This document shows, piece after piece, positions 40,228-48,917 of a DNA stretch of 64,000 nt (position 1 is the stretch's first letter; the number at the start of each line of letters is the position of its first letter). Made by a program: the position numbers and the translations under genes. The DNA is taken from the NCBI RefSeq assembly GCF_029229925.1, contig NZ_CP107254.1:1364001-1428000 (forward strand), in the 5' to 3' direction. The notes under the pieces were generated by a model that saw only the letters and a list, made by a program, of their open reading frames with translations, did no database searches and had not been told where the DNA came from. The stretch comes from Halorhabdus sp. BNX81 (GTDB lineage: Archaea; Halobacteriota; Halobacteria; Halobacteriales; Haloarculaceae).

Positions 40228-41610
40228 ATGGACGAGGCGATCGAGTTCGGTACTGACGGCTGGCGCGCAGAGCTTTCGGAGTTTACCACACCACGGGTTC
40301 GAATGGTCGCACAGGGGATCGCGGACTATCTCCGTGAGGAGGCCGACCGCGCGGGCCATACCGTGGCTGTCGGCTACGACGCCCGGGAAACGTCACCCGG
40401 GTTCGCGGCGGACGTGACGGAAGTGCTGACGTCGAACGGGTTCAACGTGCTCCTTTCGGAGCGTGACTGCCCGACGCCGGTGACAGCGTATACAATCGTC
40501 AACCAGAACCTCGCAGGGGCAGTTGCGATCACGGCCTCGCATAACCCGCCGGAGTACAACGGCATCAAGTTCATCCCGGACGACGGTGCGCCCGCACTCC
40601 CGGAAGTGACCGAGGCGATCGAATCCCATCTGCGTGAGCCTGATCCGTTACCGGCCGAAGAGCACGGTGTCTATCGCGAAGACGATTTCATCGAACCGTA
40701 TCAGGAGAATGCGTTCATGCTGACGAACGCCAATCTGAATGACCTGACAGTTGTCTACGACGCGATGCACGGGAGTGGTCGCGGCGTGACCGACGAGCTG
40801 CTCGAACTGGCCGGAGCGGATGTCCACAAGCGGCGTTGTGAGTACGATCCGACGTTCGGCGGTTCCCCACCCGAACCATCCGCTGAAAACCTCGAGGGAC
40901 TCGTTGAAGCCGTCGAGGAACACGACGCGGATATCGGCATCGCCAACGACGGCGACGCGGACCGGATCGCCGTAGTTACGCCCGAACGCGGCTTCCTCAA
41001 CGAGAATCTCTTTTTCGCCGCGCTGTACGATTATCTGCTCGAATACAACGACGGCCCGGCGGTTCGATCCGTCTCGACGACGTTCCTGATCGACCGGATC
41101 GCCGAGGCCCACGGTGAGGAAGTTTACGAGACGCCGGTCGGGTTCAAGTGGGTCGCCCAGGCGATGGGAGAACACGACGCGCTGATCGGCGGCGAGGAGA
41201 GCGGCGGGTTCTCGATCCGTGATCACGTCCGCGAGAAGGACGGTGTGTTGATCGGACTGCTCGCCGCGGTGATGACAGCCGAACGCCCGATCGACGAGCG
41301 AGTCGACGACATTCTCGACACCCACGGCGAGATCTACCAGGATCGACGGAGCATCGACTGCCCGGACGCTCGCAAGGAACCCGTCGTCGCGGCACTCGAA
41401 TCACAACTTCCCGACACCGTCGCCGGCGTCGCCGTCGAACGCGTCAACGACGCTGACGGGTTCAAGATCCTGTTAGAAGACGGCTCGTGGCTGCTCGTTC
41501 GGCCCAGCGGGACCGAGCCGAAACTTCGGGTCTACGCCGAATCGGACAGTCAGGAACGGATCGAAACGCTGCTGGCTGCGGGCGTCGACCTGGTCGAGCC
41601 GCTGGTCTGA
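40228..41610 (+). CDS. Phosphohexomutase (phosphoglucomutase/phosphomannomutase/GlmM family)
   Basis: The 460-residue protein has the catalytic phosphoserine loop TASHNPPEYNG, the Mg2+ loop DGDADR, the sugar-binding GGEESGG and the phosphate-binding RPSGTEPKLR. These are the four signatures of the alpha-D-phosphohexomutase superfamily, which interconverts 1- and 6-phosphorylated hexoses. Which sugar is used (glucose, mannose or glucosamine) cannot be fixed from sequence. It follows the SDR gene by 74 bp on the same strand. Confidence 0.93.
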   Translation: MDEAIEFGTDGWRAELSEFTTPRVRMVAQGIADYLREEADRAGHTVAVGYDARETSPGFAADVTEVLTSNGFNVLLSERDCPTPVTAYTIVNQNLAGAVAITASHNPPEYNGIKFIPDDGAPALPEVTEAIESHLREPDPLPAEEHGVYREDDFIEPYQENAFMLTNANLNDLTVVYDAMHGSGRGVTDELLELAGADVHKRRCEYDPTFGGSPPEPSAENLEGLVEAVEEHDADIGIANDGDADRIAVVTPERGFLNENLFFAALYDYLLEYNDGPAVRSVSTTFLIDRIAEAHGEEVYETPVGFKWVAQAMGEHDALIGGEESGGFSIRDHVREKDGVLIGLLAAVMTAERPIDERVDDILDTHGEIYQDRRSIDCPDARKEPVVAALESQLPDTVAGVAVERVNDADGFKILLEDGSWLLVRPSGTEPKLRVYAESDSQERIETLLAAGVDLVEPLV

Positions 41611-41648
41611 CGACGCACTTCGGCTTACCGGGTGGGGCCTCGCGGACG

Positions 41649-42095
41649 TCAGGCTTCGACGTCGAGATGGCGGCAGTGTTTTGCCTCGGCATCGTAGCAG
41701 TCCGGACACTCGGGCCGTCGCTCGACGTACCGGGTTAACCGGGCTGCAACGTCGTCGCTAAGGGCGTGTTCGAGCCGGCAGGCCTCGTCATGGAACCCCT
41801 CAGTCACGTCCAACCCCTCGACGAGGAACCGCTCGATCAGGCAGTGTTTGGCGAGGAGATCCCTGGCCTGTTCAGCCCCGGCCTCGGTGAGTTCAGCGCC
41901 GCGTCGCTTCTGATATTCGAGGAGGCCCTGATCTTGCAGCCGCGAGAGCATCTGCGTGACACTGGGTGGTGAGACGCCGAGTCGATCGGCGATGGCCCCG
42001 GTCCGGGCCGGATCACCGTCCCGCGAGAGGAGGTAGATCTCCTTGAGATACATTTCCACGCTCTCGCTCGTGGCGGACTCGCTGTGGTGACTCAC
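41649..42095 (-). CDS. DtxR/IdeR-type metal-dependent transcriptional repressor
   Basis: From GTG at 42095 the protein has 148 residues with a winged helix (DRLGVSPPSVTQMLSRLQDQGLLEYQ) and a DtxR metal-binding domain. Primary-site ligands Met15 (VEMYLKEIY), Cys106, Glu109 and His110 (HDEACRLEHALSDD) and ancillary-site ligands His84, Glu88 and His102 are all in place. Cys and Met ligands are the iron-sensing type, unlike MntR, which uses Glu/Asp. It should repress iron-uptake genes when Fe2+ is bound. An upstream ATG at 42149 gives an unlikely hydrophobic extension. Confidence 0.92.
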   Translation of the reverse strand: MSHHSESATSESVEMYLKEIYLLSRDGDPARTGAIADRLGVSPPSVTQMLSRLQDQGLLEYQKRRGAELTEAGAEQARDLLAKHCLIERFLVEGLDVTEGFHDEACRLEHALSDDVAARLTRYVERRPECPDCYDAEAKHCRHLDVEA

Positions 42096-42230
42096 AATTA
42101 CCAGTATTACATGACGAGCCAAGAAATACTCACCGCTCCCCACAACCACGTTACCCGAGGGCGGCCCACAGTATCGCTCAGGTTCGACCGATTCACGGAT
42201 ATATTACTACTGGACATTTTCATGAATAGG

Positions 42231-42238
42231 AAATATTA
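42231..42238 (+). promoter_or_regulatory. TATA box of the split metE operon
   Basis: AAATATTA is centred about 31 bp before the ATG at 42266, so the message should be leaderless or nearly so. A second AT-rich element (ATATATTACTAC, about 42199) lies further upstream. Confidence 0.4.
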
Positions 42239-42265
42239 AGCCTCGTCATTTCCTACCCCGGTGTA

Positions 42266-43255
42266 ATGACACAGGTGGTAGCTACCACGACCGGACTGTA
42301 TCCCCTTCCGGACTGGGCGAAAGACGAACTGGCGAACCTGAAAGGCCACCAGCGAAGCGATCTGATCGATGGCGAGGAAGGGCCGGAGATCACCTCGGCG
42401 TACGATCAGGCGCGCGAGGACGTCATCGAGGCCCAACAGGCTGCGGGACTCGACCGGGTTGTCGAAGGACAACTCCGATGGGACGACATGCTCGCCCACC
42501 CGCTTTCGGTCCACGATGCCGTCGAGACCCGCGGGATCGTCCGGTATTACGACAACAACAACTTCTATCGCGAGCCTGTCGTCGAAGGCGAACTCACGTT
42601 CGACGGCGACGTCGGTGCGGAACTCGACGCGGCAGCCGAACTTGCCGAGGAAGGACTGCAAGCAGTGCTTCCCGGCCCGTACTCCCTGGCTGACCTGGCC
42701 ACCGACGAGTACTACGGCGACGAAGCCGCCTTCCTCGACGCGATCGCGGACTTCCTCGCCGAGGAGGCCGGTGCGTTCCCCGAGGTCGAGACGCTGTTCC
42801 TGCTCGAACCGTCCCTCGTAACCGACCCGCCGGCTGACGGTGGCGAGCACGCCAGCGAGGCGATCGACACGGTCGCGGACGCGATCGACGCCGACGTCGT
42901 CGTCCAGACGTACTGGGGCGCACTCGAGGAGAAAGTCTACGCCTACCTCCTTGACGCCGATATCGATGCCGTCGGTCACGATCTCGTTTCCGATCACGAG
43001 CAGGCCATCCACAACGTCAACGAGTACGGGACGACCGACGACGTGGCGCTGGGGCTGGTCGACGGCCAGAACACACTCGTCGAGACGCCCGCGGAGATCC
43101 GCGAACGCATCGAGTGGTTCCTCGGCGAGACGACCAACGACTTCGAGACGATCTATGCGACGCCGAACACCGAGTTGCTGTATCTGCCCGACAACAAGTT
43201 CGAGGCCAAACTCGACGCACTGGCCGCAGCCACAACGGAGGCGATCGACCAATGA
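42266..43255 (+). CDS. Split MetE, first subunit (lacks zinc ligands)
   Basis: The 329-residue protein has the MetE TIM-barrel pattern (TTTGLYPLPDWAKDEL, LPGPYSLADLA, FLLEPSL), but the expected His-x-Cys and second Cys of the zinc site are replaced (VVQTYWGA and YATPNTELLYL). It is probably the N-terminal-domain counterpart of bacterial MetE. It could bind the methyl donor or act in complex with the second subunit. Its stop codon overlaps the start of the next gene by four bases. Confidence 0.85.
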   Translation: MTQVVATTTGLYPLPDWAKDELANLKGHQRSDLIDGEEGPEITSAYDQAREDVIEAQQAAGLDRVVEGQLRWDDMLAHPLSVHDAVETRGIVRYYDNNNFYREPVVEGELTFDGDVGAELDAAAELAEEGLQAVLPGPYSLADLATDEYYGDEAAFLDAIADFLAEEAGAFPEVETLFLLEPSLVTDPPADGGEHASEAIDTVADAIDADVVVQTYWGALEEKVYAYLLDADIDAVGHDLVSDHEQAIHNVNEYGTTDDVALGLVDGQNTLVETPAEIRERIEWFLGETTNDFETIYATPNTELLYLPDNKFEAKLDALAAATTEAIDQ

Positions 43256-44304
43256 GCGACACACGCGAACAGTTCCGACCGGACGACCACGACAACGACC
43301 ACTTCCTGCTGACGACCGTCGTCGGCTCCTACCCGAAACCGGAATGGCACGATCGCGCCCGGGAACTGTTCGAGGCCGAAGACACCGGCTTCGACGAGGA
43401 CGACTGGGAAGAATCCAAAGACGATGCCTCCCGCGTCATCACCCACGAGCACGAACGCGCGGGCATCGACGTCGTCACCGACGGCGAGATGCGGCGCAAC
43501 GAGATGGTCGAGTACTTCGCCCACCGGATCGACGGCTACGAGTTCAACGGCCGCGTGAAGGTCTGGGGCCACAATTACTTCGATAAGCCAAGCGTCGTCG
43601 AACCGGTCGAGTACGACCAGCAATGGCTCGTCGAGGAGTTCAAGTTCACCGACGAGGTCGCCGACGTGCCGGTGAAGGTTCCGATCACCGGGCCCTACAC
43701 GCTGGCGTCCTGGAGTTTCAACGAGGCCTACGACTCGGAGGCCGAACTCGCCTACGACCTCGCGGACCTCGTCAACGAAGAGATCGAGGCCTTGGTCGAG
43801 GCCGGCGCGCGATACATCCAGATCGACGAACCCGCGCTGGCAACGACACCCGACGATCACGCGATCGTGGGAGAGGCGCTTGAACACATCGTTGAAGACG
43901 TGCCCGATGAGGTCCGCCTCGGACTGCACGTCTGTTACGGTGATTACTCGCGGATCTACCCCGAGATCCTGGAGTTCCCCGTCGAGGAGTTCGACCTCGA
44001 ACTCGCCAACGGCGACTTCGAGCAGATCGGCGTGTTCAAAGAACACGAGTTCACCAAGGACTTCGCACTGGGGGTCGTCGACGTTCACGACACCGAGGTC
44101 GAATCCGTCGCCGAGATCAAGGAAAACATCAAGAAAGGACTAGAAGTCGTCCCGCCCGAGCGACTGACCGTCTCGCCGGACTGCGGCGTGAAACTTCTGC
44201 CCCGTGAGGTGGCCTACGAGAAGATGGCCAACCTCACGACCGCCGCCCGCGAGATCGAAGCCGAACTCGACGCTGGTGAAATCGACGTCCCGGCTTGCGA
44301 ATGA
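43252..44304 (+). CDS. Methionine synthase, catalytic MetE C-terminal-type subunit
   Basis: The 350-residue protein carries the complete zinc site: LHVCYGDYS (His and Cys) and VSPDCGVKLLPR (Cys), plus IDEPALATTPDD for substrate binding. These place homocysteine on Zn2+ for methylation. It starts VVGSYPKPEWH after an acidic N-terminal tail. The two MetE-like genes overlap by four bases and are clearly one operon. The actual methyl donor in haloarchaea (a folate or other carrier) is not settled by sequence. Confidence 0.9.
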   Translation: MSDTREQFRPDDHDNDHFLLTTVVGSYPKPEWHDRARELFEAEDTGFDEDDWEESKDDASRVITHEHERAGIDVVTDGEMRRNEMVEYFAHRIDGYEFNGRVKVWGHNYFDKPSVVEPVEYDQQWLVEEFKFTDEVADVPVKVPITGPYTLASWSFNEAYDSEAELAYDLADLVNEEIEALVEAGARYIQIDEPALATTPDDHAIVGEALEHIVEDVPDEVRLGLHVCYGDYSRIYPEILEFPVEEFDLELANGDFEQIGVFKEHEFTKDFALGVVDVHDTEVESVAEIKENIKKGLEVVPPERLTVSPDCGVKLLPREVAYEKMANLTTAAREIEAELDAGEIDVPACE

Positions 44305-44418
44305 TCCCGCCGCAGTGAGTGCCGACTCGAGAACGGCCGTCCGATTGCGAACCCGATGCAGTTATTTCGCCGACCCACAGATTGAACAAGTGTCGGAGAA
44401 AACCATCATCTGTAATAT

Positions 44419-44859
44419 ATGGTCGAACAGGAGGTGAACGGCGCTACGCACACCTGGCCATATCGACCGCGGAATGTCGGTGGCACACTGCTCGCCGCTG
44501 TCCCCGTCGTGCATGTCGCGGCTCGGGCCGGCGTGGAGCCACCGGTGATCGGATTCGGGATGCTTGCCGTTGGCGGTCTTCTCGTGGTGATTTCACGGTT
44601 CGAACGAACGCTTCGGCCGTTTGCCGTCGGGATACTTCTCACCGGAATGAGCGTGTTTCTCCAGGCAAGCTTGGACGGTGCCGGTGTCGAGCGGGCAACG
44701 ATCTTTCTGGGACTGTTCGGGGTCGTTCTCGTGGTCAGCGAAACGAGTCCGGTTCGTCACATCAGCCGCCGTATCAATGAACGGATCGACCCGTACGTCG
44801 AGGCTGCGGGAACTCGGCTCGGCCGCTGGCTCGCACCTCTCCTGTCCAGACTGAGTTAG
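44419..44859 (+). CDS. Membrane protein of unknown function
   Basis: The 146-residue protein has a polar start (MVEQEVNGATHTWPYRPRNVGG) and four hydrophobic segments (about residues 23-40, 42-60, 68-88 and 92-107), followed by a basic amphipathic tail (VRHISRRINERIDPYVEAAGTRL). I do not recognise a family. A GTTATTTCG element about 60 bp upstream may be the promoter. It converges with the NUDIX gene across 20 bp. Confidence 0.7.
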   Translation: MVEQEVNGATHTWPYRPRNVGGTLLAAVPVVHVAARAGVEPPVIGFGMLAVGGLLVVISRFERTLRPFAVGILLTGMSVFLQASLDGAGVERATIFLGLFGVVLVVSETSPVRHISRRINERIDPYVEAAGTRLGRWLAPLLSRLS

Positions 44860-44879
44860 GACGGGAACGGGGGACCGGA

Positions 44880-45353
44880 TCATTCCGCTTCGACCGTCTC
44901 GATCGCCCGCTTGCCGATCTCGATCACGTCACTCGGGAGTCGGTCGCTCGCCGCGTCGAGGTCGGCCGGCGAGAACCACTCCCAGGCGTCGGCTGGCGCT
45001 TCGCCATCCCCGGGCTCAATATTTCGGCTGTCGGCTTCGCCATAGAAGATGAAGTCGACGTGCTGGTGGCCGACCTCGCCGTCGTGGACGTTGATGTCCT
45101 CAAGCAGGAAATGCTGGGGCTGGGGGATACTCTCGACCGTTGATGAGGTAATGTCCTCCTGTGGTGCGAGGAGGTCGACGTCGAGTCCGAGCTCTTCCCG
45201 GGTTTCCCGCTTCGCCGCAACGTGGGGGAGTTCGTCGCGGTCGATGTGCCCGCCGGGCGGGAGCCACATGTCCAATTTCTCGTGATCGTGTAGGGCTGTC
45301 TCGCCGTCGTGGACGACGTACACCGTCGCGACGAAATGACGCGTCGTTTCCAT
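44880..45353 (-). CDS. NUDIX hydrolase
   Basis: The 157-residue protein starts METTRHFVATVYVVHDGE and has the NUDIX box GGHIDRDELPHVAAKRETREELG (G-x5-E-x7-REUxEExG, positions 47-69). The family hydrolyses nucleoside diphosphates linked to other groups. Substrate choice cannot be told. The frame is open upstream to 45407, but the METT start immediately precedes the first strand of the fold. Confidence 0.9.
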   Translation of the reverse strand: METTRHFVATVYVVHDGETALHDHEKLDMWLPPGGHIDRDELPHVAAKRETREELGLDVDLLAPQEDITSSTVESIPQPQHFLLEDINVHDGEVGHQHVDFIFYGEADSRNIEPGDGEAPADAWEWFSPADLDAASDRLPSDVIEIGKRAIETVEAE

Positions 45354-45432
45354 GGACGCCTTCGAGAACGGGCCGGAGTTGAACCTGCCGAAACTGGCGA
45401 AGGCCAAAATCAGACTGACTAGCTGACGGTCC

Positions 45433-46404
45433 TCAGGCCGTCCGGATGTCCTGTTTGGCTTCCAGCAGTTCGTGATACCGGTTGCGGATCGTAACCTCGG
45501 AGATGTTCGCGACCTCGCTGACCTCGTTTTGGGTCACCTTCTCGTTGGCGAGCAACGAGGCCGCGTAGATCGCAGCAGCGGCGAGGCCGACCGGGCTCTT
45601 CCCGGAGTGGACGCCCTCCTGCTTTGCGTTTTCCAGCAGGTCACGTGCGTGGCGTTCGGCCTCCTCGCTGAGTTCGAGATCCGAAGCGAATCGCGGGACG
45701 TAACTCGTCGGATCAGCGGGCTTCACTTCCAGTTTCAACTCGCGAACGACGTATCGATACGTGCGAGCGACTTCGTCTTTTTCGACCCGCGAGACGTTGT
45801 CGATCTCGTCGAGACTGCGGGGGTTGCCGGCCTGTCGGGCGGCGGCGTACAACGACGCCGTCGAGACACCCTCGATGGAGCGGCCGGGCAGGAGGTTCTC
45901 GTCCAGCGCGCGGCGATAGATGACGCTTGCCGTCTCCCGAACGTTTTCGGGCAGACCGAGCGCCGAGGCCATGCGGTCGATCTCGCCGAGTGCCTGCTTG
46001 AGGTTGCGTTCTTTCGAATCGCGGGTGCGGAAGCGCTCGTTCCAGGTGCGCAACCGCTGCATTTTCTCGCGCTGGCGGCTGGACAGGGAGTTACCGTAGG
46101 CGTCTTTGTCCTGCCAGCCGATGTTGGTCGAGAGCCCCTTGTCGTGCATCATGTTCGTCGTCGGTGCGCCGACACGGGACTTTTCGTCTTTTTCCGCAGC
46201 GTCGAAGGCCCGCCACTCCGGGCCGGGATCGATTTCGTCCTCTTCGACGACGAGGCCACACTCGCCACAGACGGTCTCGCCGCGCTCGGAATCCGTTACC
46301 AGGTTGCCACCACACTCCGGACAGACCTGTGTCTCGGTCTCCTCATCGGTGGTAGTCTCGTGCTGATTCGCTCGCTCGTGGCTTCTGAGGGTCGTATCTG
46401 ACAT
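45433..46404 (-). CDS. tfb: Transcription initiation factor IIB (TFB)
   Basis: The 323-residue protein begins with a polar tail and the zinc ribbon CPECGGNLVTDSERGETVCGECG, then the B-reader/linker (EWRAFDAAEKDEKSRVG). Two cyclin-like repeats follow (one around ARQAGNPRSLDEIDNVSRVEKDEV, the other around KQEGVHSGKSPVGLAAAAIYAASLL). TFB recruits RNA polymerase to TATA-bound TBP. Haloarchaea carry several TFBs; which paralogue this is cannot be decided. It is divergent from gatC. Confidence 0.96.
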   Translation of the reverse strand: MSDTTLRSHERANQHETTTDEETETQVCPECGGNLVTDSERGETVCGECGLVVEEDEIDPGPEWRAFDAAEKDEKSRVGAPTTNMMHDKGLSTNIGWQDKDAYGNSLSSRQREKMQRLRTWNERFRTRDSKERNLKQALGEIDRMASALGLPENVRETASVIYRRALDENLLPGRSIEGVSTASLYAAARQAGNPRSLDEIDNVSRVEKDEVARTYRYVVRELKLEVKPADPTSYVPRFASDLELSEEAERHARDLLENAKQEGVHSGKSPVGLAAAAIYAASLLANEKVTQNEVSEVANISEVTIRNRYHELLEAKQDIRTA

Positions 46405-46531
46405 TGGTCAATTACGTAACGGGCACGATGCCCGGAGAACGCCATCACTCGATTCACTGTATTTTCCCTGAGAACTTAAATTCTTTGGTCAGCCAAAACC
46501 TTGGTTTTGCGGAAGGATAAACGGATCCCGG

Positions 46532-46545
46532 GGGTTTCGAAACCC
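46532..46545. promoter_or_regulatory. Perfect palindrome GGGTTTCGAAACCC at the gatC promoter
   Basis: The 14-bp palindrome is followed directly by TTAGTGG and lies about 30-43 bp before the gatC ATG at 46575. Its CGAAA half resembles the haloarchaeal BRE, so it probably marks the gatC promoter and could also be an operator. A second hairpin, arms CAAAACC (46494-46500) and GGTTTTG (46503-46509), lies 23 bp upstream within the same tfb-gatC region. Confidence 0.45.
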
Positions 46546-46574
46546 TTAGTGGCAATCCCGCACTGAGCACAGCC

Positions 46575-46853
46575 ATGAGCGAATCGGCCGTCGATCCTGA
46601 TGAGGTCGAACACGTCGCGGACCTCGCGCGAGTGAATCTGGATGACAACGAGCGCGAGCGATTCACCGAACAGTTCGCCGATATCCTCTCCTCGTTCGAG
46701 ACGCTCGACGAGGTCCCCGAAGTCGACCCCGAGACCGAATTGACCAACGTCATGCGTCCCGACGAGGTCGAGGCGAGTCTCGACCAAGACAGGGCACTCG
46801 AAAACGCGCCGGAAACCGAGGACGGCTTCTTCAAAGGGCCACGTGTCTCATGA
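46575..46853 (+). CDS. gatC: Asp-tRNA(Asn)/Glu-tRNA(Gln) amidotransferase subunit C
   Basis: The 92-residue protein begins MSESAVDPDEVEHVADLARVNLDDNE and ends with FFKGPRVS, the GatC pattern. GatC wraps and stabilises GatA in the GatCAB complex, which amidates mischarged Asp-tRNA(Asn) and Glu-tRNA(Gln). It overlaps gatA by four bases. The gatB subunit is not in this window, which is common in haloarchaea. Confidence 0.93.
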   Translation: MSESAVDPDEVEHVADLARVNLDDNERERFTEQFADILSSFETLDEVPEVDPETELTNVMRPDEVEASLDQDRALENAPETEDGFFKGPRVS

Positions 46854-48160
46854 GCTACAACGCCTACATTACCGAGGAGACGATTTCCGGCGACGGGGAC
46901 ACCGATGGTCCACTCGCCGGCCGGACCGTCGCCGTCAAGGACAACATCTCGACGGACGGCGTCCGGACCACTGCCGGTTCGGCGATGCTCGCCGAATACG
47001 TTCCACCCTATGACGCGACCGTCGTCGAGCGACTCAAGGAGGCGGGCGCGACGATCCCCGGGAAGACCAACATGGACGAGTTCGGGATGGGGACAACGAC
47101 GGAGACCTCCGCCTTCGGACCAACCGAAAATCCTGCCGCCGAGGGCCACGTTCCCGGCGGGTCCTCGGGTGGCTCGGCTGCCGCCGTCGCCGCCGGCGAG
47201 GCCGATCTCGCGCTGGGCAGCGACACGGGGGGATCGGTCCGGTGTCCGGCCGCATTCACGGGCACTGTCGGTATCAAACCCACCTACGGGCTGGTCTCGC
47301 GATACGGCCTGATCGCCTACGCCAACTCACTGGAGCAGATCGGTCCCATCGCGCCCACCGTCGAAGAAGCGGCCGAACTGCTCGAAGTCATCGCCGCTCC
47401 CGACGAAAACGACGCCACGACGCGGGCTGCTCACGAGGAAATCGATGGCGAAACCCCCGAGGACATGCGCGAGTATGCCTTCGCCGACGCAGCAGACGGC
47501 GACGTCGACGGGCTGGACATTGGTATCCCTACGGAACTACTCGACGGTGCCGACGAGGACGTCGTCGAGACGTTCTGGGACGCCATCGACGAGCTGGAAT
47601 CGCTGGGCGCAAGTTACCACGAGGTCGATCTCCCCTCCGTCGAACACGCCGTCGAGGCCTACTACGTCATCGCGATGAGCGAGGCGTCCTCGAACCTCGC
47701 GCGCTTCGACGGCGTCCGCTACGGCCCGACGCCCGACTACGAGGGCAACTGGAACGAGGAGTACGCGAAGGTTCGCGAGGAAGGTTTCGGCGAGGAGGTC
47801 AAGCGCCGGATTCTGCTGGGGACATATGCGCTCTCGGCGGGCTATCACGACAAGTACTACAAGAAAGCCCAGGACGCCCGCGCGTGGGTCAAGCAAGACT
47901 TCGATTCGGCACTCGAGGAGGCGGACGTGCTCGCATCGCCAACGATGCCGGTCCCGCCGATGGAACGCGGCGAGAGCCTGGACGATCCGCTCACGATGTA
48001 CCTCGCCGACGCCAACACGACGCCGGTCAACCTCGCGAACCTGCCCGCGATATCGGTGCCGGCGGGCGAGACGAGCGACGGCCTCCCGGTCGGTCTCCAG
48101 TTCGTCGGCCCCGCGTTCGGCGAGCGCGCGATCATTCGGGCCGGCAGTGCGCTGGCGTAG
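46850..48160 (+). CDS. gatA: Asp-tRNA(Asn)/Glu-tRNA(Gln) amidotransferase subunit A
   Basis: The 436-residue amidase has the catalytic Lys in AVKDNIS and the Ser-rich signature GGSSGGSAAAVAAG, giving the Ser-cisSer-Lys triad. It also has GGSVRCPAAFTGTVGIKPTYG. It supplies ammonia from glutamine for tRNA-dependent amidation with GatB and GatC. The length and motifs are normal. It is the second gene of the gatCA unit. Confidence 0.95.
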   Translation: MSYNAYITEETISGDGDTDGPLAGRTVAVKDNISTDGVRTTAGSAMLAEYVPPYDATVVERLKEAGATIPGKTNMDEFGMGTTTETSAFGPTENPAAEGHVPGGSSGGSAAAVAAGEADLALGSDTGGSVRCPAAFTGTVGIKPTYGLVSRYGLIAYANSLEQIGPIAPTVEEAAELLEVIAAPDENDATTRAAHEEIDGETPEDMREYAFADAADGDVDGLDIGIPTELLDGADEDVVETFWDAIDELESLGASYHEVDLPSVEHAVEAYYVIAMSEASSNLARFDGVRYGPTPDYEGNWNEEYAKVREEGFGEEVKRRILLGTYALSAGYHDKYYKKAQDARAWVKQDFDSALEEADVLASPTMPVPPMERGESLDDPLTMYLADANTTPVNLANLPAISVPAGETSDGLPVGLQFVGPAFGERAIIRAGSALA

Positions 48161-48280
48161 AACGCAGACGAGTCCCGGATGGGGCAGCGTTCCGGTAAAC
48201 GCAGTTTCTGACGGCAGTGGAGGCACTCATTCTCACGGACTGTCACAAAGCATTTACCGAATAAATGTGGACCTGGTGAT

Positions 48281-48916
48281 GTGAAGCGGCGATCAGTCAT
48301 CGCCGGGGCCGTGGCCGGTCTGGCTGCCGTTGGCGGCATCGGGTCGGCAGTCCTGGGTTCAGAGGCCAGCGTGGAGACGAGACGACCGGACGAGCAAAAC
48401 GGAACAGTCACGCCGACGGGCGACGGGTCGACCGGTGACCAGTCGGCCACACCGTCGCGGACGCCGGCGGATAGTGTTAAACCTGGACAGGAGTCCGAAT
48501 CGGAAGGTGAAGCGAATCAAACGGACACGGTCGAGTCAGATCGGATCAACGCCGGCGCGTCGATCTGTCTCTATCCGGGCGAATCCAGGGACGGGACGCT
48601 GACGGTTGATGTCGCCGAATCGTCGTTCGTTTCGGTCGGGACGGATCTCGTCACTGAGCACTTCGAGGCGACGGTGACGGGGACCGACCCGTCGCCGAAC
48701 GCAACGCTGGAGTCGGACCCACCAGTCTGGAGTTGGGGCCGGGATAGGACGGTCTCGATTTCGTATACCGTGTCCGTCGGCGACGATATCGAGCCGGGAA
48801 CCTACACCGTCCCGGTGTCCATCAGAGAAGAGCTATCCCTGGAAGGGGACTCGCCTGAGCGTCGAGCGGACGTCCACATTGCTGTCAGGTCACCTGACGC
48901 GGACTGTCGCCCGTAA
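48281..48916 (+). CDS. Exported protein with twin-arginine-like signal and Ser/Thr-rich linker
   Basis: The GTG start at 48281 gives MKRRSVIAGAVAGLAAVGGIGSAVLG, a basic start and hydrophobic core typical of haloarchaeal Tat signals, although it has only the RR pair rather than the full RRxFLK. The next 75 residues are Ser/Thr/Asp/Glu/Gly-rich. The C-terminal domain (about 100-211, beta-rich, with VSVGTDLVTEHFEATVTG and YTVSVGDDIEPGTYTVPVSI) looks like an immunoglobulin-like or CARDB fold. It is likely secreted. Function is unknown. Confidence 0.75.
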   Translation: MKRRSVIAGAVAGLAAVGGIGSAVLGSEASVETRRPDEQNGTVTPTGDGSTGDQSATPSRTPADSVKPGQESESEGEANQTDTVESDRINAGASICLYPGESRDGTLTVDVAESSFVSVGTDLVTEHFEATVTGTDPSPNATLESDPPVWSWGRDRTVSISYTVSVGDDIEPGTYTVPVSIREELSLEGDSPERRADVHIAVRSPDADCRP

Positions 48917-48917
48917 T

